Assembly (NCBI RefSeq): GCF_049310885.1 | Contig: NZ_JBMDYO010000002.1 | Coordinates: 434,001 to 498,000, forward strand | DNA length: 64,000 nt | Source: CAYZJV01 sp049310885 | GTDB taxonomy: Bacteria; Spirochaetota; Spirochaetia; Sphaerochaetales; Sphaerochaetaceae | Direction: 5' to 3' | In this document: in pieces, positions 26,167 through 35,250 of the stretch | How positions within the stretch are numbered: the first letter of the stretch is position 1 | How the letters are laid out: each line of letters starts with the position of its first letter | Made by a program: the position numbers and the translations under genes | The notes under the pieces: generated by a model | Seen by the model: the letters and a program-made list of their open reading frames with translations, nothing else | What the model was told of the DNA's origin: nothing | The model's database searches: none

Positions 26167-27345
26167 CTAGAGGGCTAGCTTGAGAATCTTCTCTACATCG
26201 TCGGCCTTCAATTTCCTGAAGTTACCAACGGAATCTCTTCCGATCATGGCGCTTTCGGCCATTTTACGTACTCTCTCATTACCGATTCCGGCATCGCTGA
26301 GTCGTACGGGAAGTCCGAGAGCACGGTAGAATGCCTCCAAACGATCTATGGCGGCCTCAACTATGGCATCCTTATCATCGAAGGTAAGACTGATATCCCA
26401 TACCCTCAGAGCGTACTGGACGAAACGATCGATATTGTCACGATAGACATACTTCATCCAGGCAGGGAATACGATAGCCAAACCTGCGCCGTGGGCAATA
26501 TCGTACTGACCACTGATCTCATGCTCTATATCGTGGCTTGCCCAATCGCCGACCCTACCTCTGTCGAGCTGATTGTTGTGGGCAAGTGTTCCCGTCCACA
26601 TGAGCTCAGCACGATACCTATAGTCGTTCGGATGCTTGAGAGCCATCAATGAGTAGGCGATCACGTTACGCATCGCACTCTCCAACATCTTGTCGGAAAG
26701 GTCGTTGTGTTTCTCCATGGTGAAGTACCGCTCTTGCAGGTGTGCTAGAATATCTGCTGCACCACACGCTGTCTGATAGGCCGGCAAGGTATAGTTGGTT
26801 TCGGGATCCATGACCGCGAACTTGGGAATAATGGTCTCGCTATTGACAGCACGCTTGAGATTGTTCTCCCAATCGGTAACCACCGTACCTGTGGAGCTCT
26901 CCGACCCCGCTGCCGGAATGGTGAGCACAACGCCCAAGGGCAACGATTTTCTAACCACACAGTCACCCTTCATATAGTAGTCATCCCACACATCCTCATT
27001 ATCGGGGAGTACGGTACCGAAACCGATCGCTTTCGCGGAATCGATCACGCTTCCACCACCGACGGCAAGGATGAAATCGATCTTCTCTTTCTTGCAGAGC
27101 GCTATACCTTCACGCACCAGCGACAATCGCGGATTAGGAACGACTCCACCCAATTCCACCACATCTAATTTGGCAGCCTTGAGTGATTCTACCACCTGGC
27201 TATAGACACCATTCTTCTTGATCGAGCCGCCACCGTAGTGGAGCAATACACGCTTTCCATAGCCTTTCGCCAGTTCACCGACTTGTCCGATAGTACCTTT
27301 TCCAAACACGATCCGTGTCGGATTATAATATGAAAAATTCAACAT
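26167..27345 (-). CDS. Iron-containing alcohol dehydrogenase (butanol dehydrogenase/YqhD type)
   Basis: 392 residues. NAD(P)-binding motif VGGGSVIDSAKAI, and metal ligands in CGAADILAHLQERYF and SHDIEHEISGQYDIAHGAG (Asp plus three His). This group reduces aldehydes to alcohols with NAD(P)H in fermentation or aldehyde detoxification. The protein is of full length. AAGGAGG lies before the ATG. The sequence fits the BDH/YqhD branch with 380-390 residues. No operon partner. Confidence 0.9.
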   Translation of the reverse strand: MLNFSYYNPTRIVFGKGTIGQVGELAKGYGKRVLLHYGGGSIKKNGVYSQVVESLKAAKLDVVELGGVVPNPRLSLVREGIALCKKEKIDFILAVGGGSVIDSAKAIGFGTVLPDNEDVWDDYYMKGDCVVRKSLPLGVVLTIPAAGSESSTGTVVTDWENNLKRAVNSETIIPKFAVMDPETNYTLPAYQTACGAADILAHLQERYFTMEKHNDLSDKMLESAMRNVIAYSLMALKHPNDYRYRAELMWTGTLAHNNQLDRGRVGDWASHDIEHEISGQYDIAHGAGLAIVFPAWMKYVYRDNIDRFVQYALRVWDISLTFDDKDAIVEAAIDRLEAFYRALGLPVRLSDAGIGNERVRKMAESAMIGRDSVGNFRKLKADDVEKILKLAL

Positions 27346-27414
27346 ATCTTTGATCCTCCTTGATGTAAATCATTCCATTTCCAACGATGCAGAACATCGA
27401 TGGTTCCACATTAC

Positions 27415-27906
27415 CTAGTTATTCTTGAGAGACGGTACAGAGTCCTGTTTGCGTAGTGCCCTAGACAATGCCTGTACTACCAGATCATGATCGTCTTCTT
27501 GCTTCAAGCCCGATACCGCCATAGTCCCGATCAGCCCAGTACCACGCAAGAAAATGGGAAAACTTCCTCCATGAAAAGCATAATCGGCTTCATCGACATA
27601 ATGTTTCTCTGCGGCCGATACGTTCTCATGGACTAAACGACGACCAAGATAATAGCTTGAATGACCAAAGCGCATAACAGATCGACTTTTTCGTTCAATC
27701 CATTTTTCATTGTCGACCTCAGCACCATTGGATGACCAATGGAAGAGACAACGGGCACCTACTGAAATATCCACGGCGATGGGTAGGCCCTCTTTCCGTG
27801 CTTTCTGTACAACCCAAGATCCAATCTTCCAAGCGACTTCGGAATCGAAGCGATTGAAATGCAACTCCTTCTCTTGTTGCAACAAAATCCCAAGCATTTC
27901 TTCCAT
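27415..27906 (-). CDS. UPF0303/heme-degrading-domain family protein
   Basis: About 163 residues of the UPF0303 (HbpS/GlcG-like) group. Characteristic parts are IAVDISVGARCLFHWSSNGA, KSRSVMRFGHSSYYLG and YAFHGGSFPIFLRGTGLIG. Family members are small cytosolic oligomers, some of which bind cofactors, with no firm function. The ATG at 27906 with GAGG upstream is preferred to the TTG six codons earlier. It follows the alcohol dehydrogenase gene in the opposite sense of reading order, as a separate minus-strand unit. Confidence 0.78.
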   Translation of the reverse strand: MEEMLGILLQQEKELHFNRFDSEVAWKIGSWVVQKARKEGLPIAVDISVGARCLFHWSSNGAEVDNEKWIERKSRSVMRFGHSSYYLGRRLVHENVSAAEKHYVDEADYAFHGGSFPIFLRGTGLIGTMAVSGLKQEDDHDLVVQALSRALRKQDSVPSLKNN

Positions 27907-28108
27907 ACCTGCACCTCGATACAATTCTTATGATATATTACGATTATACCACAAGAGATCGATAACGACCACCTCATCCTATCTCCAGGGCTTTGTCCTA
28001 TCCTTTCAAAACCCATCCACACGTGTATGCTGTTACAAAGCACTAGCATGAAAACGCCTGCCATGGTAGCATGACAAGATACCCGAAAATTCGGATACGG
28101 AGTCTTAC

Positions 28109-29239
28109 ATGGATATCTCGATCCAGCCCAAACTAACCGAGGGGTTGTACGAAACACCGCTACTACACCAGACTAGTTTCTGGTCCACTGTCAAACATCA
28201 GCAAGGAGTTCACTCAAAAGCATTCGACCTCAAGATAAAAGCAAGGGATATTGGTTCTCCTTCAAAAGCCCCCTACCTACTGGACGATATACTCATACTC
28301 TTCCAACAAGTTGGGCCGCAGACTACCGTCGGATACATCCCCTACGGCCCTTCGGTGCGACCTGATGATGAGGATATAGGGACTTTCCTTGAAGAATTGA
28401 GCGAGACACTCCGTCCCCAACTTCCAAAATCATGCATGTTACTTCGTTACGATCTGCCTTGGGAATCCCCTTGGACAAGAGACCCCGATGAATTTGACGA
28501 AAACGGCCAATGGCTTGGCCCACCAGAACCAGGTCTTCAGGAGTTGCGATTGAATTGGGGAACCAATGTGAGGAATCTACACAAGGCCAGCACAGACCTG
28601 CTTCCAGCCGACACAATGATGGTCAGCCTTACAGGAAGTCATGAAGAGATCCTAGCCAGTATGAAAGCAAAGACCCGTTACAATATCCGCGTTGCCCAAA
28701 GGCACAATGTCCAGATCAGGTGTGGAACCCATCACGATATGGATATCTTCTACGACCTGTATAGCCAGACATGCAGAAGGAACGGTATCAATCTGCATAA
28801 CAGAACCTTCTTCGAAGCGATGTTCGCTCCCCATACCCGGACCAAACGTCTGCTGGACCGATCGACCGACTTCGACCTCCTTATTGCAGAACACGGAGGG
28901 ACACCATTAGCTGCTTTGTTCGTAGTCTACTCAAGTATGCGTGCAACCTACCTCTTTGGAGCATCGGCGTCGGAAAACCGCAATCTCATGGGAACCTATG
29001 CCCTTCAATGGGAAGCCATGAAGAGAGCCAAAGCTCGCGGTTGTACCGAGTACGACCTTTTCGGTACCGCACCGAACAACGACCCTTCTCATCCCATGCA
29101 TGGTCTCTATCGTTTCAAGACCGGTTTCGGGGGGCATGAATTGCACCGTATGGGATGTTGGGACTATCCTTTCAGAGTAGAAGAGTACCAGCGTTTCTCA
29201 TCCCAGGAAATGATCGCAAAAGGGTACCATATCAGGTAA
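28109..29239 (+). CDS. FemAB-type aminoacyltransferase (peptidoglycan bridge/amino-acid transfer)
   Basis: 376 residues. Two GNAT-like halves typical of FemABX: the N-terminal part has HQTSFWSTVKHQQG, and the second half has MKAKTRYNIRVAQRHNVQIR and FGASASENRNLMGTYALQWEAMKRAKARG, ending with GLYRFKTGFGG. These enzymes transfer amino acids from aminoacyl-tRNA to lipid II in many bacteria, or act on other acceptors. Spirochaetes use simple peptidoglycan, so an alternative acceptor is possible. The gene stands upstream of the envelope operon and a hairpin at 29266-29283 separates them. Confidence 0.85.
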   Translation: MDISIQPKLTEGLYETPLLHQTSFWSTVKHQQGVHSKAFDLKIKARDIGSPSKAPYLLDDILILFQQVGPQTTVGYIPYGPSVRPDDEDIGTFLEELSETLRPQLPKSCMLLRYDLPWESPWTRDPDEFDENGQWLGPPEPGLQELRLNWGTNVRNLHKASTDLLPADTMMVSLTGSHEEILASMKAKTRYNIRVAQRHNVQIRCGTHHDMDIFYDLYSQTCRRNGINLHNRTFFEAMFAPHTRTKRLLDRSTDFDLLIAEHGGTPLAALFVVYSSMRATYLFGASASENRNLMGTYALQWEAMKRAKARGCTEYDLFGTAPNNDPSHPMHGLYRFKTGFGGHELHRMGCWDYPFRVEEYQRFSSQEMIAKGYHIR

Positions 29240-29265
29240 AAACACCCAAATTCACCACTCACCCG

Positions 29266-29283
29266 TTCGGGTGATTACCCGAA
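29266..29283 (+). terminator. Hairpin after the FemAB-type gene
   Basis: TTCGGGT and ACCCGAA form a 7-bp stem with a GATT loop, 26 bp after the stop. No T-run follows, so it is at best a weak terminator or a processing hairpin. Confidence 0.4.
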
Positions 29284-29367
29284 TACTCCGCAATGTGGAG
29301 AAAATCGCCTCCCTATACGATTTCTGATTCTCAGGAAGATGGCTATCGTCTGAAGTGGAGGATCTCA

Positions 29368-31845
29368 ATGGATAAGCGCACACGCAAGGATCTGATCATC
29401 ATTTTGGGAGCCATACTACTTGCAGTCCTCTCTCTCAGTACCATAGGGAGATTGACTGTAGACAGTAGTACTGATGCATTTATGCCAAACCAATCTCCAG
29501 TTGTAGCAGCAAACAGGGAAATCGAAAATCAATTCGGCAGCATGGATGCCATCATCTTGGGAATTTCGCTTGAATCTGAGTCGGCAGTGAATCAGCGTAC
29601 TATGGGGCTCCTGGAGAAATTGACTAATCGCATAGCAGAGTTGCCTAGGGTAAAATCGGTGGTTTCGTTGACTAATACGGATCACATGCAAGCAGGAATT
29701 GATGGATTCGAAGCCGTCCCACTTTTTACCGGAGTCGATGACGATGCGTTGGCACTTCTCGAACAACGATTGGACCAGTGGCCTGAAGTGTACGATGGAA
29801 GTCTGATTTCAACTGATCGCTCCATGGTTGCGATCATCGTACAACCAGAGACCGGTATTCCCCAAGAGAGCCAAGATGCCCTCCTCGACTCCATACGAAG
29901 CATTATCCAATCGATACCTCACGATGGAGAGAAATTCTCGATCGTAGGTCTTCCGGTAGTGAAACAACAGATCAATCGTAGCCTGATCAGTGATATGGTT
30001 ATTCTGGCTCCCATCGTTGGATTATTGATTATACTGGTCCTGTTCTTCTCATTCAGAAGAGTTGCCGGAATCATCCTCCCTCTCGTAGGACTGGTGATAT
30101 CGGCTGCAATCTCACTTGGGATAATGGCTCTATTCAATATTACCGTAACCTTAGCCACCATGTTGGTACCAGTACTGCTGTTGATAGTTGGAAGTGCCTA
30201 TGCGATCCATGTCATGAGCCATTTCTATGAAGAAGTGACCCACCTCAACCGTCCGGTAGATGCAGAGCAGACGCGAAGTATCATTAATGAGGTATCGCAC
30301 CGTAACCGCATACCGATCATCATGGCTGGAGCCACCACGGCAGCAGGGTTTATTGCTCAATTCACTAGCCCGCTTGCCCCATTCAGGACCTTTGGCCTTC
30401 TGAGTGCTATTGGCGTGGTATTGTCCCAACTCTCTTCGCTCTACCTCCTACCCGCACTCCTAAGGATCACCTATCGAAAAGGAATAGACCCAATCAAGAT
30501 CCATGCCGAGCGCGACCAATTGCGAGAGCACAAGAGACATCCGGTTTTTACCCTATTGGAACGTGTATCCACAAAAGGGAAAATCCCCCTCACGATTTTC
30601 TCTATCGCTATCCTGGTTGCTACCATATTCCTCGTTCCGACCATAACGACTGGTACCAATATGCTCGATTTCTTCAATCCCTCAAGCCCTCTGGTCATGG
30701 ACGCGAAACAGTTCAACAAATCAATGAACGGAAGTGGCATACTCACGGTCAAGATAGATGGAAAGAAGAGCTCTGCCATTCTTGATCCCTCATTTTTGGT
30801 TTCACTTGATGAGTTCGCCAGTGAGATGGGATCTTTGGAGGCCGTCGGCATGGTCCAGACCATCACACCCTACATAAAACGGTTGAACATGATCATGAAC
30901 CAGGATACACCCCCCTATGCGAAAGAAGCCCAGGAGGAGGTAGATTTCGATTTCTTCGGTGGTTCCTTCGGTTTTTCCGAAGATTCTGTCGAAGAGGAGG
31001 CTGTGCCTGTGGTGGAAGCCGGCTCTTGGGATAAGGAGACTTATAACGAAATTCCCGTGGAACCGGCCAAGTATGGCTGGGAGACTAAGGAGGATCTGCA
31101 ACGGCTGATAGCGCAATATCTTCTCCTCTATGCCGGGAACCTCGATAATTTCATCAACGATGAACTCGAACCAAGTGCAACGTTGGTTACCATACAACTG
31201 AAACAGACCGACAACCAGAGCCTCCGTAGCGCCAATAGCGCGATCTCCAACTATTGGGACGAACATCTTCCCGAAGGCTACAGTTATACGATAAGTGGAG
31301 GAGAGGCTATCAGCTTAGCCCTTACCGATCTTGTAACCAAATCTCAAGTCTATTCCCTCATAGGTGCGCTAGCAATTGTATGGCTTTTGGTAAGTCTGAT
31401 TTTTCGCTCTCCGATCGCTGGGATCGTAGGACTCATTCCGGTTGCATTCGCTCTTCTTGGAATCTTCAGTTTTATGGCGATCCTCGACATTCCACTTGAT
31501 GTGATCACCAGTCTTCTGGCGGCATTGGCAATCGGAATCGGTGTCGATTATGCGATCCATTTCCTCAGTGCATGCCAGAGACAAGCATGTAGCACCGATT
31601 CGAAAAACGGCGGGCTTAGAATAGTTATGAATACTACCGGTCGAGCCATCGTGATTAATGCGGCATCTGTAACAATCGGATTTTCCGGTCTCATTTTCAG
31701 TAGATTCGTCCCCATCCAACAGATGGGTATATTGTTCTGCGTTTCAATGATCTTTTCAGCGCTATCGAGTCTTACCGTTCTACCCATGGTCCTACAGACC
31801 ATAAAACCAAAATTTCTCACCAAACAAAGGAGGGTTTCCCTATGA
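29368..31845 (+). CDS. RND/MMPL-family exporter
   Basis: About 825 residues in two similar halves. Each half starts with a transmembrane helix and a periplasmic domain followed by five membrane helices. The MMPL signature appears as VGSAYAIHVMSHF in the first half and GVDYAIHFLS in the second. The start at 29368 follows GTGGAGG. Such single-gene RND proteins move lipids or hydrophobic molecules. Its stop overlaps the start of a LolA-like gene, and an outer-membrane barrel follows, so the three probably form an envelope lipid or lipoprotein export system. Confidence 0.88.
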   Translation: MDKRTRKDLIIILGAILLAVLSLSTIGRLTVDSSTDAFMPNQSPVVAANREIENQFGSMDAIILGISLESESAVNQRTMGLLEKLTNRIAELPRVKSVVSLTNTDHMQAGIDGFEAVPLFTGVDDDALALLEQRLDQWPEVYDGSLISTDRSMVAIIVQPETGIPQESQDALLDSIRSIIQSIPHDGEKFSIVGLPVVKQQINRSLISDMVILAPIVGLLIILVLFFSFRRVAGIILPLVGLVISAAISLGIMALFNITVTLATMLVPVLLLIVGSAYAIHVMSHFYEEVTHLNRPVDAEQTRSIINEVSHRNRIPIIMAGATTAAGFIAQFTSPLAPFRTFGLLSAIGVVLSQLSSLYLLPALLRITYRKGIDPIKIHAERDQLREHKRHPVFTLLERVSTKGKIPLTIFSIAILVATIFLVPTITTGTNMLDFFNPSSPLVMDAKQFNKSMNGSGILTVKIDGKKSSAILDPSFLVSLDEFASEMGSLEAVGMVQTITPYIKRLNMIMNQDTPPYAKEAQEEVDFDFFGGSFGFSEDSVEEEAVPVVEAGSWDKETYNEIPVEPAKYGWETKEDLQRLIAQYLLLYAGNLDNFINDELEPSATLVTIQLKQTDNQSLRSANSAISNYWDEHLPEGYSYTISGGEAISLALTDLVTKSQVYSLIGALAIVWLLVSLIFRSPIAGIVGLIPVAFALLGIFSFMAILDIPLDVITSLLAALAIGIGVDYAIHFLSACQRQACSTDSKNGGLRIVMNTTGRAIVINAASVTIGFSGLIFSRFVPIQQMGILFCVSMIFSALSSLTVLPMVLQTIKPKFLTKQRRVSL

Positions 31846-32630
31846 GACATATAAGACGTACAACCCTAGTGGTCCTACTGGTACTTTCATTCGTTCCAAC
31901 GCTGCTCATTGCAGAGGAGAGTGGTCCAACGATCATGCAACGGGTTATGGATACGCAATCTGCCGATAGCTCTGCTATGGATATCAGACTCACACTGATC
32001 GAACCGACTGGAGAGAACCGTGAGAGAAGGATTCAAACGCTCACCATGACAGAGGACGGTCTTACCAATACGATCACCGTATTTTTATCCCCGGCGAGTG
32101 TGAAGAATACACGATTTCTCACCCGCCAGCGCCCCGATGGATCGGATGACCAATGGATATTTCTGCCTGCTCTTGGGAGGATAAAAAGGATAGCCGCAAG
32201 TGAAGGTGGTGGCTCATTCATGGGAAGTGACTTCACCTACGCCGATATGGCCTCCACCACCTACGATACCGATGAGGCGATCCATACCCTGTTAAGAAGC
32301 GAGTATATCGATGGCCGCGATTCGTATGTCATCGAATCGATTCCGACTACCACCAGTGATTATGGGAAAACAGTAATCTGGGTAGACAAGCAGACCAACC
32401 TACCCTTGCAGGTCGAGTTCTACGATAAGGAGAAGTCGAGTGTCATAAAAATCCTGAAGACCGACGATATTGCCTATACTGAAGGGAGATGGATCACCAA
32501 GAGTATCACCATGACCACACTCTCCAGTGGGCACAGCACGAAAATAGAAATTCTTCAGGCAAAGTACGACATCCCCATGAAAAGCGGATATTTCACCACC
32601 GCATTCCTTGAAACCGGGAGGGTAATATGA
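31842..32630 (+). CDS. Outer-membrane lipoprotein-sorting (LolA-like) protein
   Basis: 262 residues. A signal peptide (RRTTLVVLLVLSFVPTLLIA) is followed by a beta-rich domain like the LolA-fold family found beside RND exporters: DIRLTLIEPTGENRERRIQ, FMGSDFTYADM and TVIWVDKQTNLPLQVEFYDK. It would carry a hydrophobic cargo in the periplasm. The start overlaps the exporter stop by four bases and its own stop overlaps the next start, so all three are coupled. Confidence 0.82.
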   Translation: MRHIRRTTLVVLLVLSFVPTLLIAEESGPTIMQRVMDTQSADSSAMDIRLTLIEPTGENRERRIQTLTMTEDGLTNTITVFLSPASVKNTRFLTRQRPDGSDDQWIFLPALGRIKRIAASEGGGSFMGSDFTYADMASTTYDTDEAIHTLLRSEYIDGRDSYVIESIPTTTSDYGKTVIWVDKQTNLPLQVEFYDKEKSSVIKILKTDDIAYTEGRWITKSITMTTLSSGHSTKIEILQAKYDIPMKSGYFTTAFLETGRVI

Positions 32631-33982
32631 GAAAGCGGACCATAGTTGTTCTGAGCATCATCCTCATTGCCGTATCGCCGATCATGGCATTCGATGGATT
32701 TACCGATATCTTTGGGGAAGAACCTGTAGTGGAGAGTGCAATCGAAACGACAAATCCCTTAACAATCGCAGGAACAGTTGGATTCAGCATAGAGGCCTTT
32801 CGTGGTGACGATGAACCTTTCAAAGGTGAGACTACCATCGGAGGGGGCTTGGATCTCGATCTTTCGTGGAATGGCAGTATCGTGGATGCCCGTACCACAT
32901 TGGCATTGCATCCAGCGCCCGATGCATCTATGGAATGGATTGATATCTTCACCGGCTTATCGCTTACAGCATTTTATGATGGGGGATACGTAGAGGCCGG
33001 ATTACTGAAGAAGGAATGGGGCTCCGCCGATGGTGTACACGTCGTGGATGTCTTGAATGCTCCCGATTATCGTAATGGAATCGTAGACGATACCAATGCC
33101 ATGAAGATGGCAGAACCGATGGTAAGTACCACGAGAACCTGGGGCGACACATCTCTCGAGGTGGTCTACAAACCCATGCTGATTCCCATGGTAGCAGCCG
33201 ACGAGCCAGATGACCGTTGGTTCATGATGTCGGAGGCCCAGTACAATGCATTGAAAACACTGTTTGGCGGGGTTAATCCCGAAATTATCCAACCTTCTCC
33301 TGAAGAATTGGGAAAGCTTACCAATTGGCAAATCGGCGGACGTCTGAAAAGTATCGTCGGGCCTGCCGATCTCGGTTTGATTTACTATAATGGATTCTTG
33401 TATCAACCAAGCTATAGAATTGTCGCACCACCGGAAATAGAATTGGAATTCACTAGGGCTCAACTTTTTGGTGCGGAAGCTACCATGGTTGCAGGTCCGT
33501 TTACCTTCATGGTTGAGGGCGGGTTTTGGCTCTCCGAGGATCATGACGGTACCGATCCATATACATACAACAGCAAGGCAGTCTACCTTGGAGGAATCGG
33601 CTTCATGATTCCGGGGCTCGGTGCCTATACCAGTGTGACCTACCATGGCCATTATGTGCTCGATTTCCAAGAAGTGCCTGGCGATGCCGATTTTTCACAA
33701 GCTTCGCAATCTAGTAACGGAAAACCCTACATGAATACCATCACGGCTGCACTGGAACTTCCTCTTGCTAGGGAGAAGGTGACCGTCAGATTGGCAGGCA
33801 CCTACCAACTGGAGACTGGTGGTTATGCAGTATTACCATCGGTGACTTGGAATGTAACCGACGACTTCATCTTCAATGCAACGGGAAGATTGTTCGGAGC
33901 CTTAGGGCCGAGTGCCGATAGTCTGTTCGCCACATGGGCAAAGAATGATGCCCTTAAACTCGGTATCTCATATGTATTCTAG
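32627..33982 (+). CDS. Predicted outer-membrane beta-barrel protein
   Basis: 451 residues. The signal peptide ends near SPIMAF. The remainder has alternating hydrophobic strands rich in Gly and aromatics and ends in SYVF, a C-terminal aromatic as expected for Bam-assembled barrels. DUF1302-like or porin-like proteins occupy this operon position next to RND/LolA genes in other bacteria. Its function is probably the outer-membrane component for cargo delivery or lipid handling. The start overlaps the previous stop. No specific family is certain. Confidence 0.7.
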   Translation: MRKRTIVVLSIILIAVSPIMAFDGFTDIFGEEPVVESAIETTNPLTIAGTVGFSIEAFRGDDEPFKGETTIGGGLDLDLSWNGSIVDARTTLALHPAPDASMEWIDIFTGLSLTAFYDGGYVEAGLLKKEWGSADGVHVVDVLNAPDYRNGIVDDTNAMKMAEPMVSTTRTWGDTSLEVVYKPMLIPMVAADEPDDRWFMMSEAQYNALKTLFGGVNPEIIQPSPEELGKLTNWQIGGRLKSIVGPADLGLIYYNGFLYQPSYRIVAPPEIELEFTRAQLFGAEATMVAGPFTFMVEGGFWLSEDHDGTDPYTYNSKAVYLGGIGFMIPGLGAYTSVTYHGHYVLDFQEVPGDADFSQASQSSNGKPYMNTITAALELPLAREKVTVRLAGTYQLETGGYAVLPSVTWNVTDDFIFNATGRLFGALGPSADSLFATWAKNDALKLGISYVF

Positions 33983-33999
33983 AAGTAGGAGGACGTAAC

Positions 34000-34530
34000 G
34001 TGGAAACCGGCAGACTGAGGAGTATCCTTCTGGTTGCCGGAATCTGCTTGACCGCATTGCTTCCACTTTTTGCTCAGACACCAGAGAAGGCCATCGGATT
34101 CTGGAAAACCATAGATGATAAGGAGGGATTCACCACCTCTATCATGGCTGTCTATACCTATGAAGAAGAACTCTTTGGGAGGATAATAGTCAGCTTCGAT
34201 GAAGAAACCGGGACACTATTGGAGACCCACAATAATCCTATCCAACGGATAAAGACCATACCAGAGCAACCAAAACTTCTGGAGATCGATCTCTTTTGGA
34301 GACTTAAACGGGACGAAAAACGCTGGAAAGGAGGGAAAATTATCGACCCCCGATCGGGAAAGACCTTCACCTGTGACTGTTGGGTAGATGATGGGAAATT
34401 AATCATCCGGGGAAAAGTGGGTCCTTTCGGTCTCAATTCAGTCTTCCTAAAAGCTACCACAACAGATTTTCCGACAGGATACAGCGCTCCTGAAATTGAC
34501 TCGATGATGCCTAATATTCCTCGTCTTTAG
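34000..34530 (+). CDS. DUF2147 family periplasmic protein
   Basis: 176 residues read from a GTG codon preceded by TAGGAGGA, which makes the start clear. The first 30 residues are a signal peptide (AGICLTALLPLFAQ), and the rest matches DUF2147 (FWKTIDDKEGF, YTYEEELFGRI, ending near VGPFGLNSVFLK). Members are small, secreted lipocalin-like proteins. It lies 17 bp behind the barrel gene in the same direction, so it is likely co-transcribed and acts at the envelope. Confidence 0.82.
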   Translation: METGRLRSILLVAGICLTALLPLFAQTPEKAIGFWKTIDDKEGFTTSIMAVYTYEEELFGRIIVSFDEETGTLLETHNNPIQRIKTIPEQPKLLEIDLFWRLKRDEKRWKGGKIIDPRSGKTFTCDCWVDDGKLIIRGKVGPFGLNSVFLKATTTDFPTGYSAPEIDSMMPNIPRL

Positions 34531-34622
34531 GAAAAAACCCAAGGTTATAGGTTAATTCCGTTTGCGGAAGATTGAGCTTATGGTAGACTCAAAGCAACTT
34601 CCGATACGAGGAGATGCTTAAC

Positions 34623-34829
34623 GTGTTCATCATAGGCGATATTCTCTTGTTCGCAACCACTGCACTCGTTCTTTCGATCACCTGTCTATGCATCCTCCTC
34701 CATGTACGTGCTAGGGATGCTTTTACTATGGAGTTCCTTACCGTACTGTTCCCTCTTTGTCTGCAGATCTGTATCACGATGCTGGTTACCTATATCCATC
34801 GGGTCTATCCTGCAGAGGTCTTTGCGTAG
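34623..34829 (+). CDS. Small two-helix membrane protein
   Basis: 68 residues from GTG (34623). GAGGAG lies nine bases upstream of this GTG and abuts the in-frame ATG at 34614, so the GTG is preferred. Two strongly hydrophobic segments (IIGDILLFATTALVLSITCLCILL and LFPLCLQICITMLVTYI regions) are separated by a short charged loop, RARDAF. Function unknown. It lies 93 bp after DUF2147 and could be part of the envelope operon. Confidence 0.55.
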   Translation: MFIIGDILLFATTALVLSITCLCILLHVRARDAFTMEFLTVLFPLCLQICITMLVTYIHRVYPAEVFA

Positions 34830-35250
34830 GTTTTGATACAATGGTTTAGGGGTACTAAAGGCGAAAAAACCCTCTAGAATGCGTTATTTTGAGGTTTTCA
34901 TACCATCTTGGCAATTTTAGGAGAGCGCTTTTCAGCGAGGAAAGACTCGTCGAATCAGGGGTTAGTGTATTTTGAAACCATCGGATACGTACACATAGGA
35001 AAGTACTTTTTGTGTATCCAATGTTTTTGAGTCAAATCCGCTCCATCTCCGTGACCTTTGATCGACCTACAGTAACATTCAAGGATAAAGCTGATTCCGT
35101 GTAGTAAAATGATTTTAGTATTTTCGTTATTGACTTTATATTGAAGTGTTTTCGGAATCACTAAATCCGAAAAGTGTTTATATTAGCTGTTTCCATGCTG
35201 GGATAAGTAGAGTTGGGGTGGACTCAGAAAACAAGACCAAGACAAACGGT
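34830..35250. other. Intergenic, IS-remnant boundary with direct repeat copy A
   Basis: No credible gene. Contains one copy (34965-35022) of a 58-bp element that recurs at 38380-38437. The GC content falls from here to the helicase gene, marking the left edge of the accessory region. Short minus-strand open frames here look non-coding. Confidence 0.5.
34965..35022 (+). repeat. 58-bp direct repeat, copy A
   Basis: Begins GTGTATTTTGAAACCATCGG and ends TGTATCCAATG. It is about 85-90% identical to copy B (38380-38437) in the same orientation. Copy B is just upstream of an IS256-like transposase remnant, so the repeat is probably IS-derived non-coding sequence. Confidence 0.75.

Noticed and set aside
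34955..35161. Minus-strand frame at the left edge of the accessory region
   Set aside because: Contains repeat copy A and has no ribosome site; the matching copy B frame (38202-38411) is likewise only repeat sequence.
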